From the NCBI GenBank assembly GCA_905331475.1, contig CAJNYU010001943.1, positions 1 to 64,000 on the forward strand: a stretch of DNA of 64,000 nucleotides, written 5' to 3'. Below, piece after piece: positions 48,801 through 61,633 of the stretch. Made by a program: the position numbers and the translations under genes. This DNA is from Rotaria socialis (lineage: Eukaryota > Rotifera > Eurotatoria > Philodinida > Philodinidae). The first letter of the stretch is position 1. Every line of letters starts with the position of its first letter. The notes under the pieces were generated by a model. The model saw nothing but the letters and a program-made list of their open reading frames with translations. It did no database searches and was not told the DNA's origin.

Positions 48801-49281
48801 TCTGGAACTGCTATTATACTTCGTATTCGTTTATAAATTGCTAAACTTTTATGTCGTACCTATAATAAAAAATAAAATACCGATAGTAGATTTCTAATTA
48901 GTTATGATTGTTTTTTTCGTCTCACTTCATCAAGCACAACTTGTGGTACAATTACATTTGTAAACAACGGATCCTCAAGTACATCCACCTAAACACAAAA
49001 GATAATGAAGATTTTCTTTTCTTAATTCATTTGAAAATTCTGTTTACTTGTTGTAAGATAATATTTGTATCAACAATTAGATAATGCCCAGAAGAAACAA
49101 GACTGTTTCCATTAGTCATCTGTTTATCGAGTAAAGTTCTTTGATCAATTGTACATTGATGGCACGCATGTGATCCACATGTTATATCCGTACGTAAATA
49201 GAGTTCATGTGTTATTTTCAAAACATGTCCCCGACGTGTTTTACGTAAAAATGAATTTAAACGACGTGTATCATCAAGCAT
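42875..49281 (-). CDS. DIS3: DIS3/Rrp44 exosome ribonuclease
   Basis: Catalytic subunit of the nuclear RNA exosome, with 3'-5' exonuclease and endonuclease activity. About 19 exons from ATG 49281 ([18 protein letters not shown]) to stop 42875. Domains in order: N-terminal CR3 cysteine motif [12 protein letters not shown] endonuclease with [22 protein letters not shown] and [10 protein letters not shown], whose acidic residues fit an active PIN; cold-shock domains ([24 protein letters not shown]); RNB with [16 protein letters not shown], where the Asp cluster is the Mg2+ site; [20 protein letters not shown], the RNB C-terminal signature; and an S1 domain ([20 protein letters not shown]). About 950 residues, normal for DIS3. 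A complete PIN and the CR3 motif distinguish it from DIS3L and DIS3L2. Three long introns (43.1-44.3, 45.5-46.3 and 48.0-48.6 kb) carry no recognised genes. Confidence 0.94.
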
Positions 49282-49799
49282 TATATCTGCAAAAACAAAG
49301 CAGGTATAATGATTTTTAATTTATTTCGTTATTTCTATATAAACATGTCTCGAACGATTGCACGCACTTTATTTTTATTAAATTCACGACATATACATTT
49401 TTAAAAAAAGACAGAAAAAAATTAGGTGCCAGGAAACTCGATTATTTTCTATCGAATTATTCAAATGAATCCAACACATGTTGATTTATCGTTTTCCCTT
49501 TCTTTCAACATTAGTAAACTGTTCGAGATTCAAAAAGAGAAACAAATTTGCGAAGTAGCAAAAAGAAAAGTAAGTGAAGATATATTGGAGCAAGAATATG
49601 TTCACTGTTGATATAAAAAAAATAATAAGATGGAAGTGAGCCATAAATAAGAACATAAAGTGTTATAGAGATATGTTTAAGAAATAGAATAATGATAGAA
49701 AAAGAAAACTCGATTATAAGGCATACAGATAAGCTATCGGGCTTTGTTTTAGAAATGTATCTGATAGGTGCGGAAAGATAAGTTGTCGTCGCAACTAAA

Positions 49800-52700
49800 T
49801 CACGTCTAAATGAAGAGAAGAACACATTATGAATTATTAAGAAATAAACAATAATTTTAGATAGCTTACTTCCCGATAGCTTGGCTCTGCCTGAATCATA
49901 AATTCGTCGAAACGAACATAAAGAGCTTCGAATGTTGGACGATTGTCGGGATTTTCTTGCCAGCAAGAACACATTATTTGATAATAATGTTCGTGACAAT
50001 CGTTTGGCTAAATAAATAAATAAATAATCATTACGAATTATTAGAATAGATAAAAATTACTTTTGGCATGCGATAATTATTTAGCACTGCTTGCAATGCT
50101 TCATTGTTTGACATGCCAGGATACGGATTTGAACCATGTGTAATTAATTCATAAAGAAGAATACCAAAACTCCATACATCAGATTTCGTTGTATATTCTT
50201 TTTTTGTTGCTGCTTCGGGTGCTGTCCATTTTATAGGAAATTGAGATTCACGATCGACCAATAAACGGCCACCTTGTAAAATTTTAGCCAAACCAAAATC
50301 AGCTATTTTAACTACATCGAGTTCACCAACAAGAATATTTCGAGCTAAAAACAAAATTCAAAAGTAACCATTTAATTAGCATGTTTTAGAAGTGTATCTT
50401 TAGATCACAATGTTCTTTCATGAGAAGAAGCCTTTCTAGAGTAATATAAATTATTCTAGTCTATGGTTCAAGATCATGATAACCACAAATATTTTCTTAT
50501 TTTATGTTAAAGAAATCCTACACATACTAATAAGATGTTGTTAAGTAACGTTGTTAACGCTTAAAACTTGATCACGGCTTTGGATAGTGATTATATATAA
50601 ATAAGTAGCTTTTCAACGATACTGATTTAACCTAGGACATCATCGAGAGTATATAGATTTTGTGGTGCATGGATCTATGGTGAAAGAAAAATTGATTCAA
50701 CCTTATATCTCATTTTCAAGAATGACACGAATAGATCTATTGTACACATCGCAAATTTTCTATTTCAATTAAAATAAGTTTTTTTCCAAACAAAAAATCA
50801 ACTGTGATATTTATTGTGAAATTTGTTTTTCTTCAAAGTGAATCATCAACTGTAATTACAAATAATTATTTAACATCATGTTCTGCTATCACATTAAACT
50901 TTCGAATGTGTTATCGAACGCATGTTCTCATAAAAATATAATAAAAGATTTTTCAAGTATTTTCTATAGAATAACAATTTAAAAAATTGATATTAACACA
51001 AGTGTATGTTTTAATAGTGAACATGCGACATTCAGAAAGAACAGTCACATATTATATTTTTGTCATTGTCAAAACTTTTTTCTTCTATTCTAATGATATG
51101 ACTTTAGAGTCGATTCCATCATCGAACAAGTATTCACATCATAATGATTTGCTTTGGAATTGATCAATAAAAGACTGGCTTACTCTTACAAAGTGTCTTG
51201 TTTATGCAAAATCACCTTGTTCTTAAGTGTAATCGTTTTTTCAAGGGAAGAACCGTGCTTTTTCTTTCTCTTCAGGACGAAAAAAAAAGAACTCAAAATA
51301 ATACTCTTTTCTAAAGAACACACTTCAGACGATTCAATTACAGAATTGTCTCAAATTTCGATATTCGTTTTTTTTTGGAGAAACACAACAACTTTGAAAG
51401 AGGACAACCTTAATTTTGCGAGACATCGTCAACTATTTGACGTCATACATTTACGATATTACTTTCTCTTTTACTAATCTCTATCACCTATACGAATATA
51501 GATTTAAAATATCGTTACGTTGATAAAAATAGTCAAGATTGTTTTCTTTAAATTTCATAATCTTATAAAACATACCAGCAAGATCACAATGAACATAACG
51601 TTTTTTCTCAAGAAATGCCATACCATTTGCAATCTGAATAGAAAACACATTGTTTCGTTTCTAAATTCAAGTTTTTCCTATATATTTACTTGTGCAGCAA
51701 AATCTAATATTGTTTTAAATTTCAAATCTTTTCCTTGTCCATCCCGTAAATAATTAAGCAGACAGCCATTCGTTAAATATTCGGTAACAATAAATATTGG
51801 CTCTTCTCGTGTGCAAACACCATATAAACAAACAATATTTTTATGTATAAGATCTTTCATGATTTTAGCTTCATCAAGAAATTTGTCCACGTTGCATAGT
51901 CGATTTTTACCATCAGTTTTCATACATTTAATTGCAACGTCCCGCTGACCATAATTGCCTTTATAAACTTCACCATAATTTCCTTTGCCAATTAGTCCAA
52001 TACGTTTAAGTTGTGAACGATCTAATTCTAATAAACCACCACGATCAGCTGGAACTGTTGGTTCAATTTTTCGACAAGGACGCGTTAATAAACAACAAAG
52101 ACCATCAGCATTATCTTAATAAAGCACACGCAGAAATTAATATCTATACAAATAAAAAAAAACTATTTTTTTGCCTATTTACTTTGATAGTGATCAACCA
52201 GATCTTGTAAAGCTGAAAAGACAGTTTTACTACTAATATAATACATTCCTTGATTGGTTCGACGTATACGATAGTGTTTAACATGAAAATGTTTATCTTT
52301 ACTTAAATCCAAAACGGATAATGATTCTTGACCTTTTTGTTTTTTGAAGTAAAATAAAAATATTGATTGGAAATATTCAAATCTTTTCAACAATACCTTG
52401 ATTCGAATCGGATGGACGAATTAAAAATGTACCTTTACCATTATGTGGTTGTTCAAGAAATCGTTCAGCATCACGACGATTTGTTTCCGTAAAATACCAT
52501 CTGAATTCAATTAAAAATGATTATACTATTCTTGATATTCCCATGTGTGTATGCTACTCACTCGTATGCTGTTAAATCATTAATAGCTGATATATAATTA
52601 GCAGGTACAAAACCTTCACGTTTTGTACGTAAATTTTTAGCTTGCCACCAATCATTAAAACTGAATGAAAATGAAAATATAACTAAAAGCTACTTTTAAA

Positions 52701-53254
52701 AAAGAATGATCTATAAATTTATGAGCGTCACATTTTTCTTATTCTATCGAATTTTGATCGATTGTTGATTTATTAAGAATGCATTTAAGATATTCGAGAT
52801 TACGTACGTAGTTCGATCGAGAATTTTTAATTGATCTCCTTTGACAAAACTTAATTCACCAGTTTGTGCATTTCCATTAAAGTCATAATTTGCCACATAA
52901 ATAGCTTTGTCTAGTGAATAAAAAAGAGTTCAATGGAAACCTTTTTGTTTTTTAAATTTTACTCAAATGATTGTTGCCATTCATGGCCTTATTTTTTTGT
53001 TGATATTGTATTGGATGCGTTGTATTTTGCATGTGTGAATTATTCATTTGATGCCCGAGATTTTGTTGCCCATAACTTTGTCCATAGAGATAATTTGGAT
53101 GTTGATTATAGCCGTTTGTGTGAGCTGAATACGGTTGTTCACTATTATTTCCATTAGCACCTTTTATTGTTACTCCATTGCTGTAATTATTATTTGGATA
53201 TTTATATTTGTTACTACGCGTTTTCATACGCGAACCTCCTTGTCGATTTCCCAT
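49800..53254 (-). CDS. Src-family non-receptor tyrosine kinase with altered regulatory residues
   Basis: Membrane-anchored tyrosine kinase. ATG 53254 gives MGNRQGGSR: Gly2 is a myristoylation candidate with nearby basic residues. A ~95-residue Asn/Gln/Tyr-rich unique region follows, then SH3 ([18 protein letters not shown], ending GFVPANYIS), SH2 ([17 protein letters not shown], with FLIRPSDS keeping the phosphotyrosine-binding Arg) and kinase: [18 protein letters not shown], gatekeeper Thr in IVTEYL, catalytic loop [30 protein letters not shown] and [17 protein letters not shown]. Two departures are clear: the HRD Arg is Cys (CAT TGT GAT) and the activation-loop Tyr position (Src Tyr416) is Leu in [11 protein letters not shown]. 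The tail reads QAEPSYRE, then with canonical splicing Thr-stop (stop at 49800), so it is shorter than the usual Y-x-P-G-x-N-L. The catalytic Asp and Lys remain, so activity is expected. Confidence 0.9.
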
Positions 53255-56200
53255 GGAAGAACAATGTTAAAAATTTAGGATGGCATACAACAGAGATTGC
53301 ATGTCACATAAACAGACGTATCGATCCCTGCTCAGATAATCTAGAGTACAAATAGTTGAACAAATTGACTGGCAATGACAGTTGGTGAGACTCTAAAGAT
53401 GATTGTTACGATGTATAAGTTGAACTAACTTCCGCTTGTACTAACTCATCCTCGTTTGCTCGTTGACTAAAAACATACACTTTGTTTTAGCCAATTAAAA
53501 TGATATGTCAACATTTTATCACAATATATTTATATTTAAAGATATATTGTGAGATACTATTGTTGATTGTGAAATAAAAATTTGCAAACAAAAAAAGAAT
53601 TTTTATTTATTTTTATATTTACATTCACAAATAAAACAGTCATGAGAATTGCAAAGAGTGACATCTAGTCTTTCATATATATAAAGCTAATTGCGAATAC
53701 ACAACATTTCTTACGTGTTATACCTCAGTTTTATCACTAGCTTCTCAAACCTTCGTATTGACAAGAAGATTATTGAGCAGCTTCAAATTGATGTAGTGCT
53801 ATTCGGTTATCGATTTATGGCAAGATTACTAATGTTTATGAACACGTGTCTTACGGTAATTACTCGTCTTGTTCAATGGATAATATATTAGCAGAAGAAG
53901 GATCTAAACAAATAGGAAAGACAATCTGATTGAGATGCCAAGGATTATTGCTATACGTAAATAAAAAGTTCATTATAAAAATGTACATTGATAATAAGAT
54001 TTATAAAGTATGGTGTTCTACAAAGAAAATTATTCAAAAGGAATACAGCTTTCAAAATATAACTCGAATACAAAATACGTACCGACATGATTGATGCACG
54101 CCTTCGTGAGTTTACTCTTCTTTTAAAGTTTCTCCGTGATATCAAGAATGGAATCTTAGAGAATCTTAGTGCTAACACAAGAAACAAATATCGTGATCAT
54201 AGTACGCGAGTCTGACAAAAGATGGACCGTATTCTCTTAAAAATCTGACTTCAAAATGACGATTTCCCAAGGATCATTGTCATTTTCAAACTTCAAGTTA
54301 ATTGAAATAACGTCGTAATGGAATACTAGTCACTCGTCTATGCCTTTACAACTGATTTCGGATAGTAAATCATGAAGATGATTCTTAAGAAACGCGTTGA
54401 TACGCTTAGACAAAGTTCCTTTAATGATGAATTTCACTATGACTGCCCGAAAATAGATAACTGGTCACACAGATAATTGAATGCTCCATTGATATAATTT
54501 TTGGAAGACATGTTGATAAATTTGTTTAGGAGTGATTTGAAATCATTTGAATATTTCATCGTGTACTTAGTTGAATAGAAGCTTTTGAAATTCGTAAAGA
54601 CGAAAGAAAAACATCAATCGGAAAATATCGGGAAGTCTTAATAACAAGAGCAATTTCTAGTGAATTGTAATATCGATTTTTTTCTGAAGATTCATTTTCA
54701 GATTGCCAAAAAGAAAGTTTCAAGTGTTGTACACTGAGTTATACTTTGTTGAGGAAAGTAGGGACATAATGTCACATAGTCCAGCCCCTATTTACGACAC
54801 TCGACGAAGTCATACATCGAACAGTAAATAAGATTCTTATAACAGTTCGTAACATCTGTAGTGAAACGCGCAGCAACATTACATGAATGATGTTATTCAC
54901 GCGCTCATTTGAAAAATCAACCATGTATAAAACATGGAACACTTCTACTTAGTAGTTGGGAAACATAATGTTCTACCAACTCTATACATAACTGAAAATA
55001 CTAAGATTTATATTCACAATGTTATGCAGGTGTTATCCGATTCTCATTGAGAGTTATTACTATTATAGAAAACTATGATTTTTACATTTCATTTAATTAT
55101 ATATTGAAATCGCTCAAAGAGAATCTACAGGAATAACAGTTTCTAGTAATAATGACTAAATATTGGATTAAAAATATTCTTCAAAGAGAAACATGCACAT
55201 TGTGGTCATGATTGTGATAATGTTGAAGAAATAGAACATTTATTTGACTCAATCTTTTCTGGATCTATATCAGTATCAATGGGAATGAATGAATGAGTGA
55301 ATGAAATAACTACATCTGTTTTTGCTATCTACCTATACTGTTGCAACTAAAAATGAATTAATTACACCACTTTCATTGTTGAAGGCGACAAAGGTTTTAT
55401 GTATAAAAAAGAATATTCAGAAAATTGTTTTTCAATATTAGAACGATAGAATATGTAGAAAAATGACATTTTACAATTTAAAATACGTTTGAACTGAAAA
55501 TACTTGTAACAATCTATTGATTTTTGACTACCAAAGTGCTTTACATTGCAATATAACTAACGTAAGGCATGAAGTAAAACAATAAACGGTTTATTCTACT
55601 ACTGAGATTGGTTGATATATTTTTCGAATTTTGAAGTTATCTTTTTTTACGGTGACTAAAGTAAGGACATGCTCTAAAATGATTCGTTGAGTAGAATTTG
55701 ATCGAAAATATACAATAGCCAAGATAGTTCTTCAATGATACAATAGTCTATTTTGATTAGATATAGACTAGAAAAGAATTCTGAATCATGACGAAATTAA
55801 TTTTACTTTCAATAAATATCATTTTATTTCCATTATTTCAAGCATCTGAAATGCTTGAATACAACTAATTATACACAAAGTTACTTTTAGTTCCGACGTA
55901 GTAATGAAATTCAATCGAGTCGTTATTCTAATCTAGTTTGTTCAATATACATCAAACGAAATGATTTCTTTCAATAGTTAATTATCACTATTCTAATTCA
56001 AGTAATCCAATTTACAATATATAGAATAGATATAAAAAAAAGGACAAAGAAAGAAAAAGAGTGACATTTTCTTCTACAATTGTTTTGTTAAGTACATAAT
56101 CATGACTAATATCAAGATTTTATTAATTAACAATAGCTACCATCAACATGTTGATAGAACACATTCATGGTTATGAATAATATAATGATAACAATGCATT

Positions 56201-57668
56201 ATCTATCGTAATACTTAATCTCTAATTGAATACTAGATATATGTTGCTGTATTCTTAATCAATGCATTTGAAATATTTGCCTCTTTATATATCATCGTGT
56301 AACAATTAATTGCAGACGGTGGAAAAGAGCTATCAACTGCACATTCTCGTGGTAGAGGCAATCAGAAAAGAATATTCAATACACAACTATAGATAATATA
56401 ATAAAGTGTGTACAATTCGGAGTCCGTTCGATCAAGTAATATATTTTTAATATTTGTTTTTAATCTAAAAAGCAAAAAAGAAATAAATCGCCCAAAGAAA
56501 ATAAAAAATTTGCTTGCGACGATCATTCTAACATGTGCTTGAGGACATCATATAAAAAACATATAAATCATGTCTAGAGACTTAAATAAGATAGATTACA
56601 TCATTATTCCTTGATACTATTTCTCAGAAACAGCATCGAAATTTCATAGGATTCAAAGTTTTTGAACTAAAACCCGGCTGATTGAGCTTTTTTCAAAACC
56701 AACCTCGAATTATACTCATCATGGTTGAAAAAATATTTTAATTCACGCCTGTTAGTTGTTTCGAAACATATCATCAGGGAAGTGCCCATTAAGCTGGTTG
56801 ACTCAATCGAAAATTCTCAAATTCAGGCCCCCAGATTTTATATCGAGATACTCTAGTAAAAAGATGAACTCTCTAATGGTATCCAAATTTTATATGCTCC
56901 AAAAACTGTATTGATATTCAACGTTATCAAAAAATAAATAAATATACACATGGTTTCATCTGCACAACTTTTAATTTTTATATAGCAAACATGTTCCTAG
57001 TAGAATTGAATGCAGTCATAAATACCCTATTGGACTCTTTATAAAAATCACGGATATCTTGAAGTATTGACAACTGTTATATAGTTTCTTTAGTGATTAA
57101 GTTTTAGATTTATGATTTAATTGGCATATTAATGCATATGCATCCCTTGGATTTAAAGACATGAATTGATATCTTGATTTCCCTTCGTATTTCAATTATT
57201 GAAAACCAAATTACAGTGAAACTATGAGCCAATCGATTACAAATAATATTTATGTATAAAATTATTTATTTCATCGATCATCGGAATATGATGTTGGCAT
57301 TGTTTTTCTAGTATATCGACTAAATTTAGTCGCTTAAATACAAAGACATTTTCACATGAAAAATATCTTAGAGAACATATGTAGAAACTGGACAAGAATA
57401 TCGGTGAGTGATGATTTTGGATATAGAAAACTTGAAAAAATGACCCATCCTCAGTTTTTATGTCACGATGGTTGAAATAATTCACGTCTATGATAGCACC
57501 TCCGATGTATACACAGGGCTGGTGATAACGATTCCGCTAATCAGTTTGTAGCGATACTTTTGATGTAATCGAATCATCAGTCAGGTAGTTGGTATCTTTT
57601 TGTTGGCGCATCAAACATGAATACTGTAAAACAGAGCATAGCGATAAATAAAAAGGAAATTCTAGGTT
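53255..57668. other. Intergenic, 4.4 kb
   Basis: No gene supported. Near 55,190-55,260 a plus-strand frame reads HAHCGHDCDNVEEIEHLFDS, which resembles the Cys/His motif with E..EHLL at the end of non-LTR retrotransposon ORF2 proteins. It is too short and too isolated to annotate as an element. The rest is AT-rich without structure that I can see. Confidence 0.5.
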
Positions 57669-59036
57669 TTATTTGTTTTTAAATTTAGATAACGTTGATC
57701 GTTTGGTAGCTGCTGGTTTAAAAAGAGTCGACGATAAAAATGCATGCAAAAGATCAGGATTAGGCTGAAGTACCGAACGAGGTGGCGCCATAATTGTTTC
57801 TTTTTTCATAGTATTTTTTGACACTTTAAATGATTGATTCATTTTTGTGGATTGTGGTACAGTATTAACAGAACGACATTGTTGTTGATGATGAATGGGT
57901 AAAGGCGTTTTGTTAATTTGTAGTGTTCGAGAATTATTTCCATGTTTCATTGTTGAACTGTTGGCTCCTAATTGAACATTTACGGTCGATTTTCGCATTG
58001 CATTGATTCCTGATGCTAACTGTTGTGGAAGTTTCGAAGCAAAATTTTGTGATGAAGAATTCTTCATTTTTATTGCTTGATATTGATGATTATTTGAAAG
58101 AATATTTGGTGTTGCAATTGATTTAGAATGTATTTGAGGCGTATTTGTTGTTACTGGTTTTGTTGATGATAATCGAGAAGATGTTTTGTGTTGTTTCATC
58201 AATGTAGTAAAATGTTTATCAATCTCTTTTTCTTGTTGCATGGCAGAAAGAAAAACATTTTTCAATAATGCTGAATGATCAGATTTTGATGCTCGTCGAG
58301 TAACTTGTTTTTTACAACGATCACATAAAACACTTGTGGTTTCATTCGATAGTTTTGGATTTATGTGTTTCCACCAGCGTATCGTGAAATCTGTTCCACA
58401 TTGATCACATGCGTAGGGTTGATCAGTAGATGCTTGATCAGTAAAACGTTGTGGGGCACGTTGACGGCCAGCTTGTAATTCATTTAAACATTGTATGGCA
58501 TCTTCAAGACCAAGAAATAGTTGAAATTCGAGACTTGTTCCATTTGGAACAAAGACAACATCTTGCAATGAGGGTTTCGGCAATGAAATATTTAGTAAAT
58601 CACGTTCTAACTGTTTACGTAAGGCGAGTTTAGCTTGAGTTTTATATTCTTCAAACGAAGGACTTTTTGATGCTTTAGTTATATTTGTTAATAATGGAGA
58701 ATTCGATGATTTACGTATTGCAGCTGGCAATGGCAATGGCAGTTGCTGTTGTGAAGATGTTGGTATATTAGTTGTTTGTATTTGCGCTGATTGCGTTGAT
58801 GGAATTACACTGTGTTTTTCTATGGGATGATAACCATTTGTTACTGTTTTCGTTTTATTAATTTTCTGTGTTAATAACTGTTGATTTGTTCGTAATTTTT
58901 TTAATAACACTAAACAAGCTTCTTCATTTTGTAATTTTTGTATTATTGAATGAAGTTTTAAGCGTTTTGATTGACGTACGGTATTATTGATAGAATTAAT
59001 ATTTGATTCAGGGGATAAAGGACGTTTGAGTGACAT
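57669..59036 (-). CDS. p66/GATAD2-type NuRD subunit (GATA zinc finger)
   Basis: Nuclear repressor linking MBD2/3 to CHD4 in the NuRD complex. Single exon of 455 codons from MSLKRPLSPES (ATG 59036; an in-frame ATG lies 45 bp upstream at 59081, but the stretch between reads like leader sequence). Two family regions: CR1 coiled coil near residue 30 (SIIQKLQNEEACLVLLKKLR, matching KLEEAKLVLLKKLRQSQ of p66), which pairs with MBD2/3, and CR2 with an atypical GATA finger (ACDQCGTDFTIRWWKHI, then LCDRCKKQVTRRASKSDH), followed by the conserved LKNVFLSAMQQEKEID. Linkers are Ser/Gln/Pro-rich. p66 is animal-specific, supporting a metazoan source. ATTTGTAG upstream of the ATG may be the acceptor of a 5'-UTR intron. 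Confidence 0.88.
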   Translation of the reverse strand: MSLKRPLSPESNINSINNTVRQSKRLKLHSIIQKLQNEEACLVLLKKLRTNQQLLTQKINKTKTVTNGYHPIEKHSVIPSTQSAQIQTTNIPTSSQQQLPLPLPAAIRKSSNSPLLTNITKASKSPSFEEYKTQAKLALRKQLERDLLNISLPKPSLQDVVFVPNGTSLEFQLFLGLEDAIQCLNELQAGRQRAPQRFTDQASTDQPYACDQCGTDFTIRWWKHINPKLSNETTSVLCDRCKKQVTRRASKSDHSALLKNVFLSAMQQEKEIDKHFTTLMKQHKTSSRLSSTKPVTTNTPQIHSKSIATPNILSNNHQYQAIKMKNSSSQNFASKLPQQLASGINAMRKSTVNVQLGANSSTMKHGNNSRTLQINKTPLPIHHQQQCRSVNTVPQSTKMNQSFKVSKNTMKKETIMAPPRSVLQPNPDLLHAFLSSTLFKPAATKRSTLSKFKNK

Positions 59037-60857
59037 TGAATTTAATCTACAAACTTGTTTAATTGTACATATTAAAATCAAATATTTGATACATAAGTGT
59101 ATATATATATATATATATATATATTTAAAACAAATGAAACTGCAATAAAAGACGATCTATCGTATGAAAGAAAAAAAAGCGGAAATGAATAACTATTTAA
59201 TTGTATTTGTGATGTGTTCTGAGTAGATGTGTACAGTACAAGAACGGCAAACGAGTAATCGACAAGTTTCAACTTAATGGGGCCGCTACCAGACAACTAA
59301 ACGGGTAATGACAATCCTCTATCTCCTTCTATCATTCTACGATACGGAATTTCGTTCTTTTCTTCTCCGCTCTCTCTCTCTCTTCATTTCTTTTGACCAT
59401 CATTGTTGCCATCTATGTCAGACTTCTACTTTCTAATTTATTGACGACCGAATATATTTAGCACTAAAGCGTAGCATAAAAATTCAGAATAAAAAAAAAA
59501 GACAAGGTAACATCATAAATATTTCTATAGCAAAATAATCAAAGGTGAGGATCTAATCATTGATATATATAGATATATATATATTTGTTTATTTAAAAAC
59601 AGCAGAAAACAGTAATTGTCGCGATGCTCGTAGTAAAAGAGCTAACAGTGGTATGTAGCTACACATAGAAGAAGCAAATATAGACAATCAGACGTTTCGA
59701 AAGAACTAATCAAGTGAGAGAGAAAAGATACATTTGCGAATGAATCAGCTGTTCTGTATATATAAATGAGGCAATGATTTGTTTCCTCAAGCGTTTACAA
59801 AAATCAATACAATATTACTTATCTACAACTGTCATAAAAATTGTTCAAACCGAAAATCATTCTCACAAAATGATATCTATCCTTTGATATATTTGACTGA
59901 AAGCTTCAAGTTCGTGAAACTACAGATATAAATTTCGATAAGCATTAAGGTTATTATTTATATACAAAATCTTCGATTCATAATTCATTCGATGTACTTG
60001 AAACTATGTCATAAATTTCACTTTTAAATCGAAGTATCTGATATCACAGTCAAATGTTCACGTCGAAAATTATAAGTCAGCTTAACAAGAACTAGACGCT
60101 ACTTTGTCATTGTCGATAGACATTGAAGAAGCATTAATGCCTGATACTATGAATGGTCTAGGTCGGTTACATGCTTACAATTGTGCAAAATGGAAAATGG
60201 ATGATGATGCGATAGATGAGAAAGAACGCGAAAGCAACCATGCTGTGCTGAAATGACGACACACACGGCGCTTGTTTTAACTAAAAATGATTGACCTCTT
60301 ACAGTCAACAAGAAAAAAAAAGGAAAGAAGAAGAAAGACGAATATAAACATGGATACTACTCTACTAAAAATCTTCATTTTTTTTTTACTTGACAATCTA
60401 TCTCATCTACGTTTTCCATTATTTTATTCTTTATCGGAAGTTGAACCTATCCAAATATAACTACTGTATTTCGAAGGAAGAAAAAACGAAAATTCAAAGT
60501 TTTCTTCAAACCAAAAAACAACCAAGGACAAGCAACAAATAATAACTTATCCCAAAAAAAGTGATGAGACAAAATATATGAAATCCTTCGTCTAGAGAAC
60601 GGAAGAAACGAAGAAAATGAGAGAAAAGAAAAAAATTGTCGATTGGAAGATCATTGATCCAGTTGTGTCGACAATGAGAACCCCTATTGGTGATGTAGAA
60701 CAGTGGCGACGCTTTCGGATTTCATAATAAAACAAGAAAAGTCAACAATATCTTTCATTTGTTGTTGATTTCGTAGACAAGACATGTGAAAAAGCACAGA
60801 TTTTTCAATAGCATTCATTGTTGTTTTGTTCTTTGAAATCTAGAGAATTATTTCTTC
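59037..60857. other. Intergenic, 1.8 kb, between divergent genes
   Basis: Contains a (TA)n tract at about 59099-59122 and an AT-rich promoter-like region for GATAD2 (-) and the membrane protein gene (+). No gene seen. Confidence 0.6.
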
Positions 60858-61443
60858 ATGTCGGAACCACCGCTTCCAAGTGCTCGACGGCAACTTTTAT
60901 TTGTTAAATATGGTCCTATATTAATTACACCATTCTTTTTCGGATTTTCAACGCATGTTCTTGCACCGAATTCTTTTTCTCGGTTTGTGCATTCTAAATA
61001 AGAAAAAAAAGCGTACAAATAATATCTTTTTTTAAAATTTCGCTCAAAATAGTATTCTTGGCCCACAACTGAATGTACCCGTGGCTAACTCACTTTGGGT
61101 GGGATCTCATCTTGGCGTTGGTATATATTTATACAGCTCAAAACACTTACGAAATGCTGATATATTTGATCGTATATTATATAGGTAAAATATAAGAAAT
61201 AAATAAAATGATGTATATACAATAGTTCACTTTCTCTTTAGTATTTATGGCTCAGCAATATTCAATTTGGGAACTGTTTTAGTGATGTCAATCGTACGGT
61301 CGATTTTTCCTGACAATGAAATGATTCGTTTAGGAGTTGGTTTTTCGTCTAGTGCTGCTCTATTATTCATCGGTAGACGATATATGTTATATGTCGATCA
61401 GATTTTCGATGCAATTCGATTCCGATCAATAACACGTTCATAA
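60858..61443 (+). CDS. Small multi-pass membrane protein, unrecognised (~155 aa)
   Basis: Three exons join in phase: 60858 to about 60985 (donor CG|GTTTGT), about 61053-61185, and about 61243-61443. Not recognised. It starts MSEPPLPSARRQLLFVKYGP with no cleavable signal. Predicted hydrophobic segments: ILITPFFFGFSTHVLAP; SLWVGSHLGVGIYLY; IYGSAIFNLGTVLVMSIV; LGVGFSSSAALLFIGRRYML. The short, basic, small-residue-rich layout resembles inner mitochondrial membrane proteins, but that is only a resemblance. The antisense 72-codon frame 60848-61066 is a shadow of the first exon. Each junction restores a single frame with consensus splice sites, which supports a real gene. Confidence 0.65.
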
Positions 61444-61633
61444 AAACGATGAAAACTTTATTCAACCAGTGCTTGGAGTATTGAGAGCTTTGTTTTCTAA
61501 ATTTCGCTTTCGTTGTTTTTGGTAGTGTTCAGTAAGAAATGTTTATTAGTGATCCCAAACCTTTTGTTTTCTTTATTTCTGAATCTCTTATTATTAACAA
61601 TGAAATCAGCAAAAGAAATTCAAACTCAAAATA

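Noticed and set aside
55180..55265. Possible non-LTR retrotransposon ORF2 tail (HCGHDCDN with EEIEHLF)
   Set aside because: Only about 20 residues with no neighbouring reverse transcriptase or endonuclease motif; chance similarity cannot be excluded.
60848..61066. 72-codon minus-strand frame
   Set aside because: Antisense shadow of the first exon of the plus-strand membrane protein gene, which splices cleanly.
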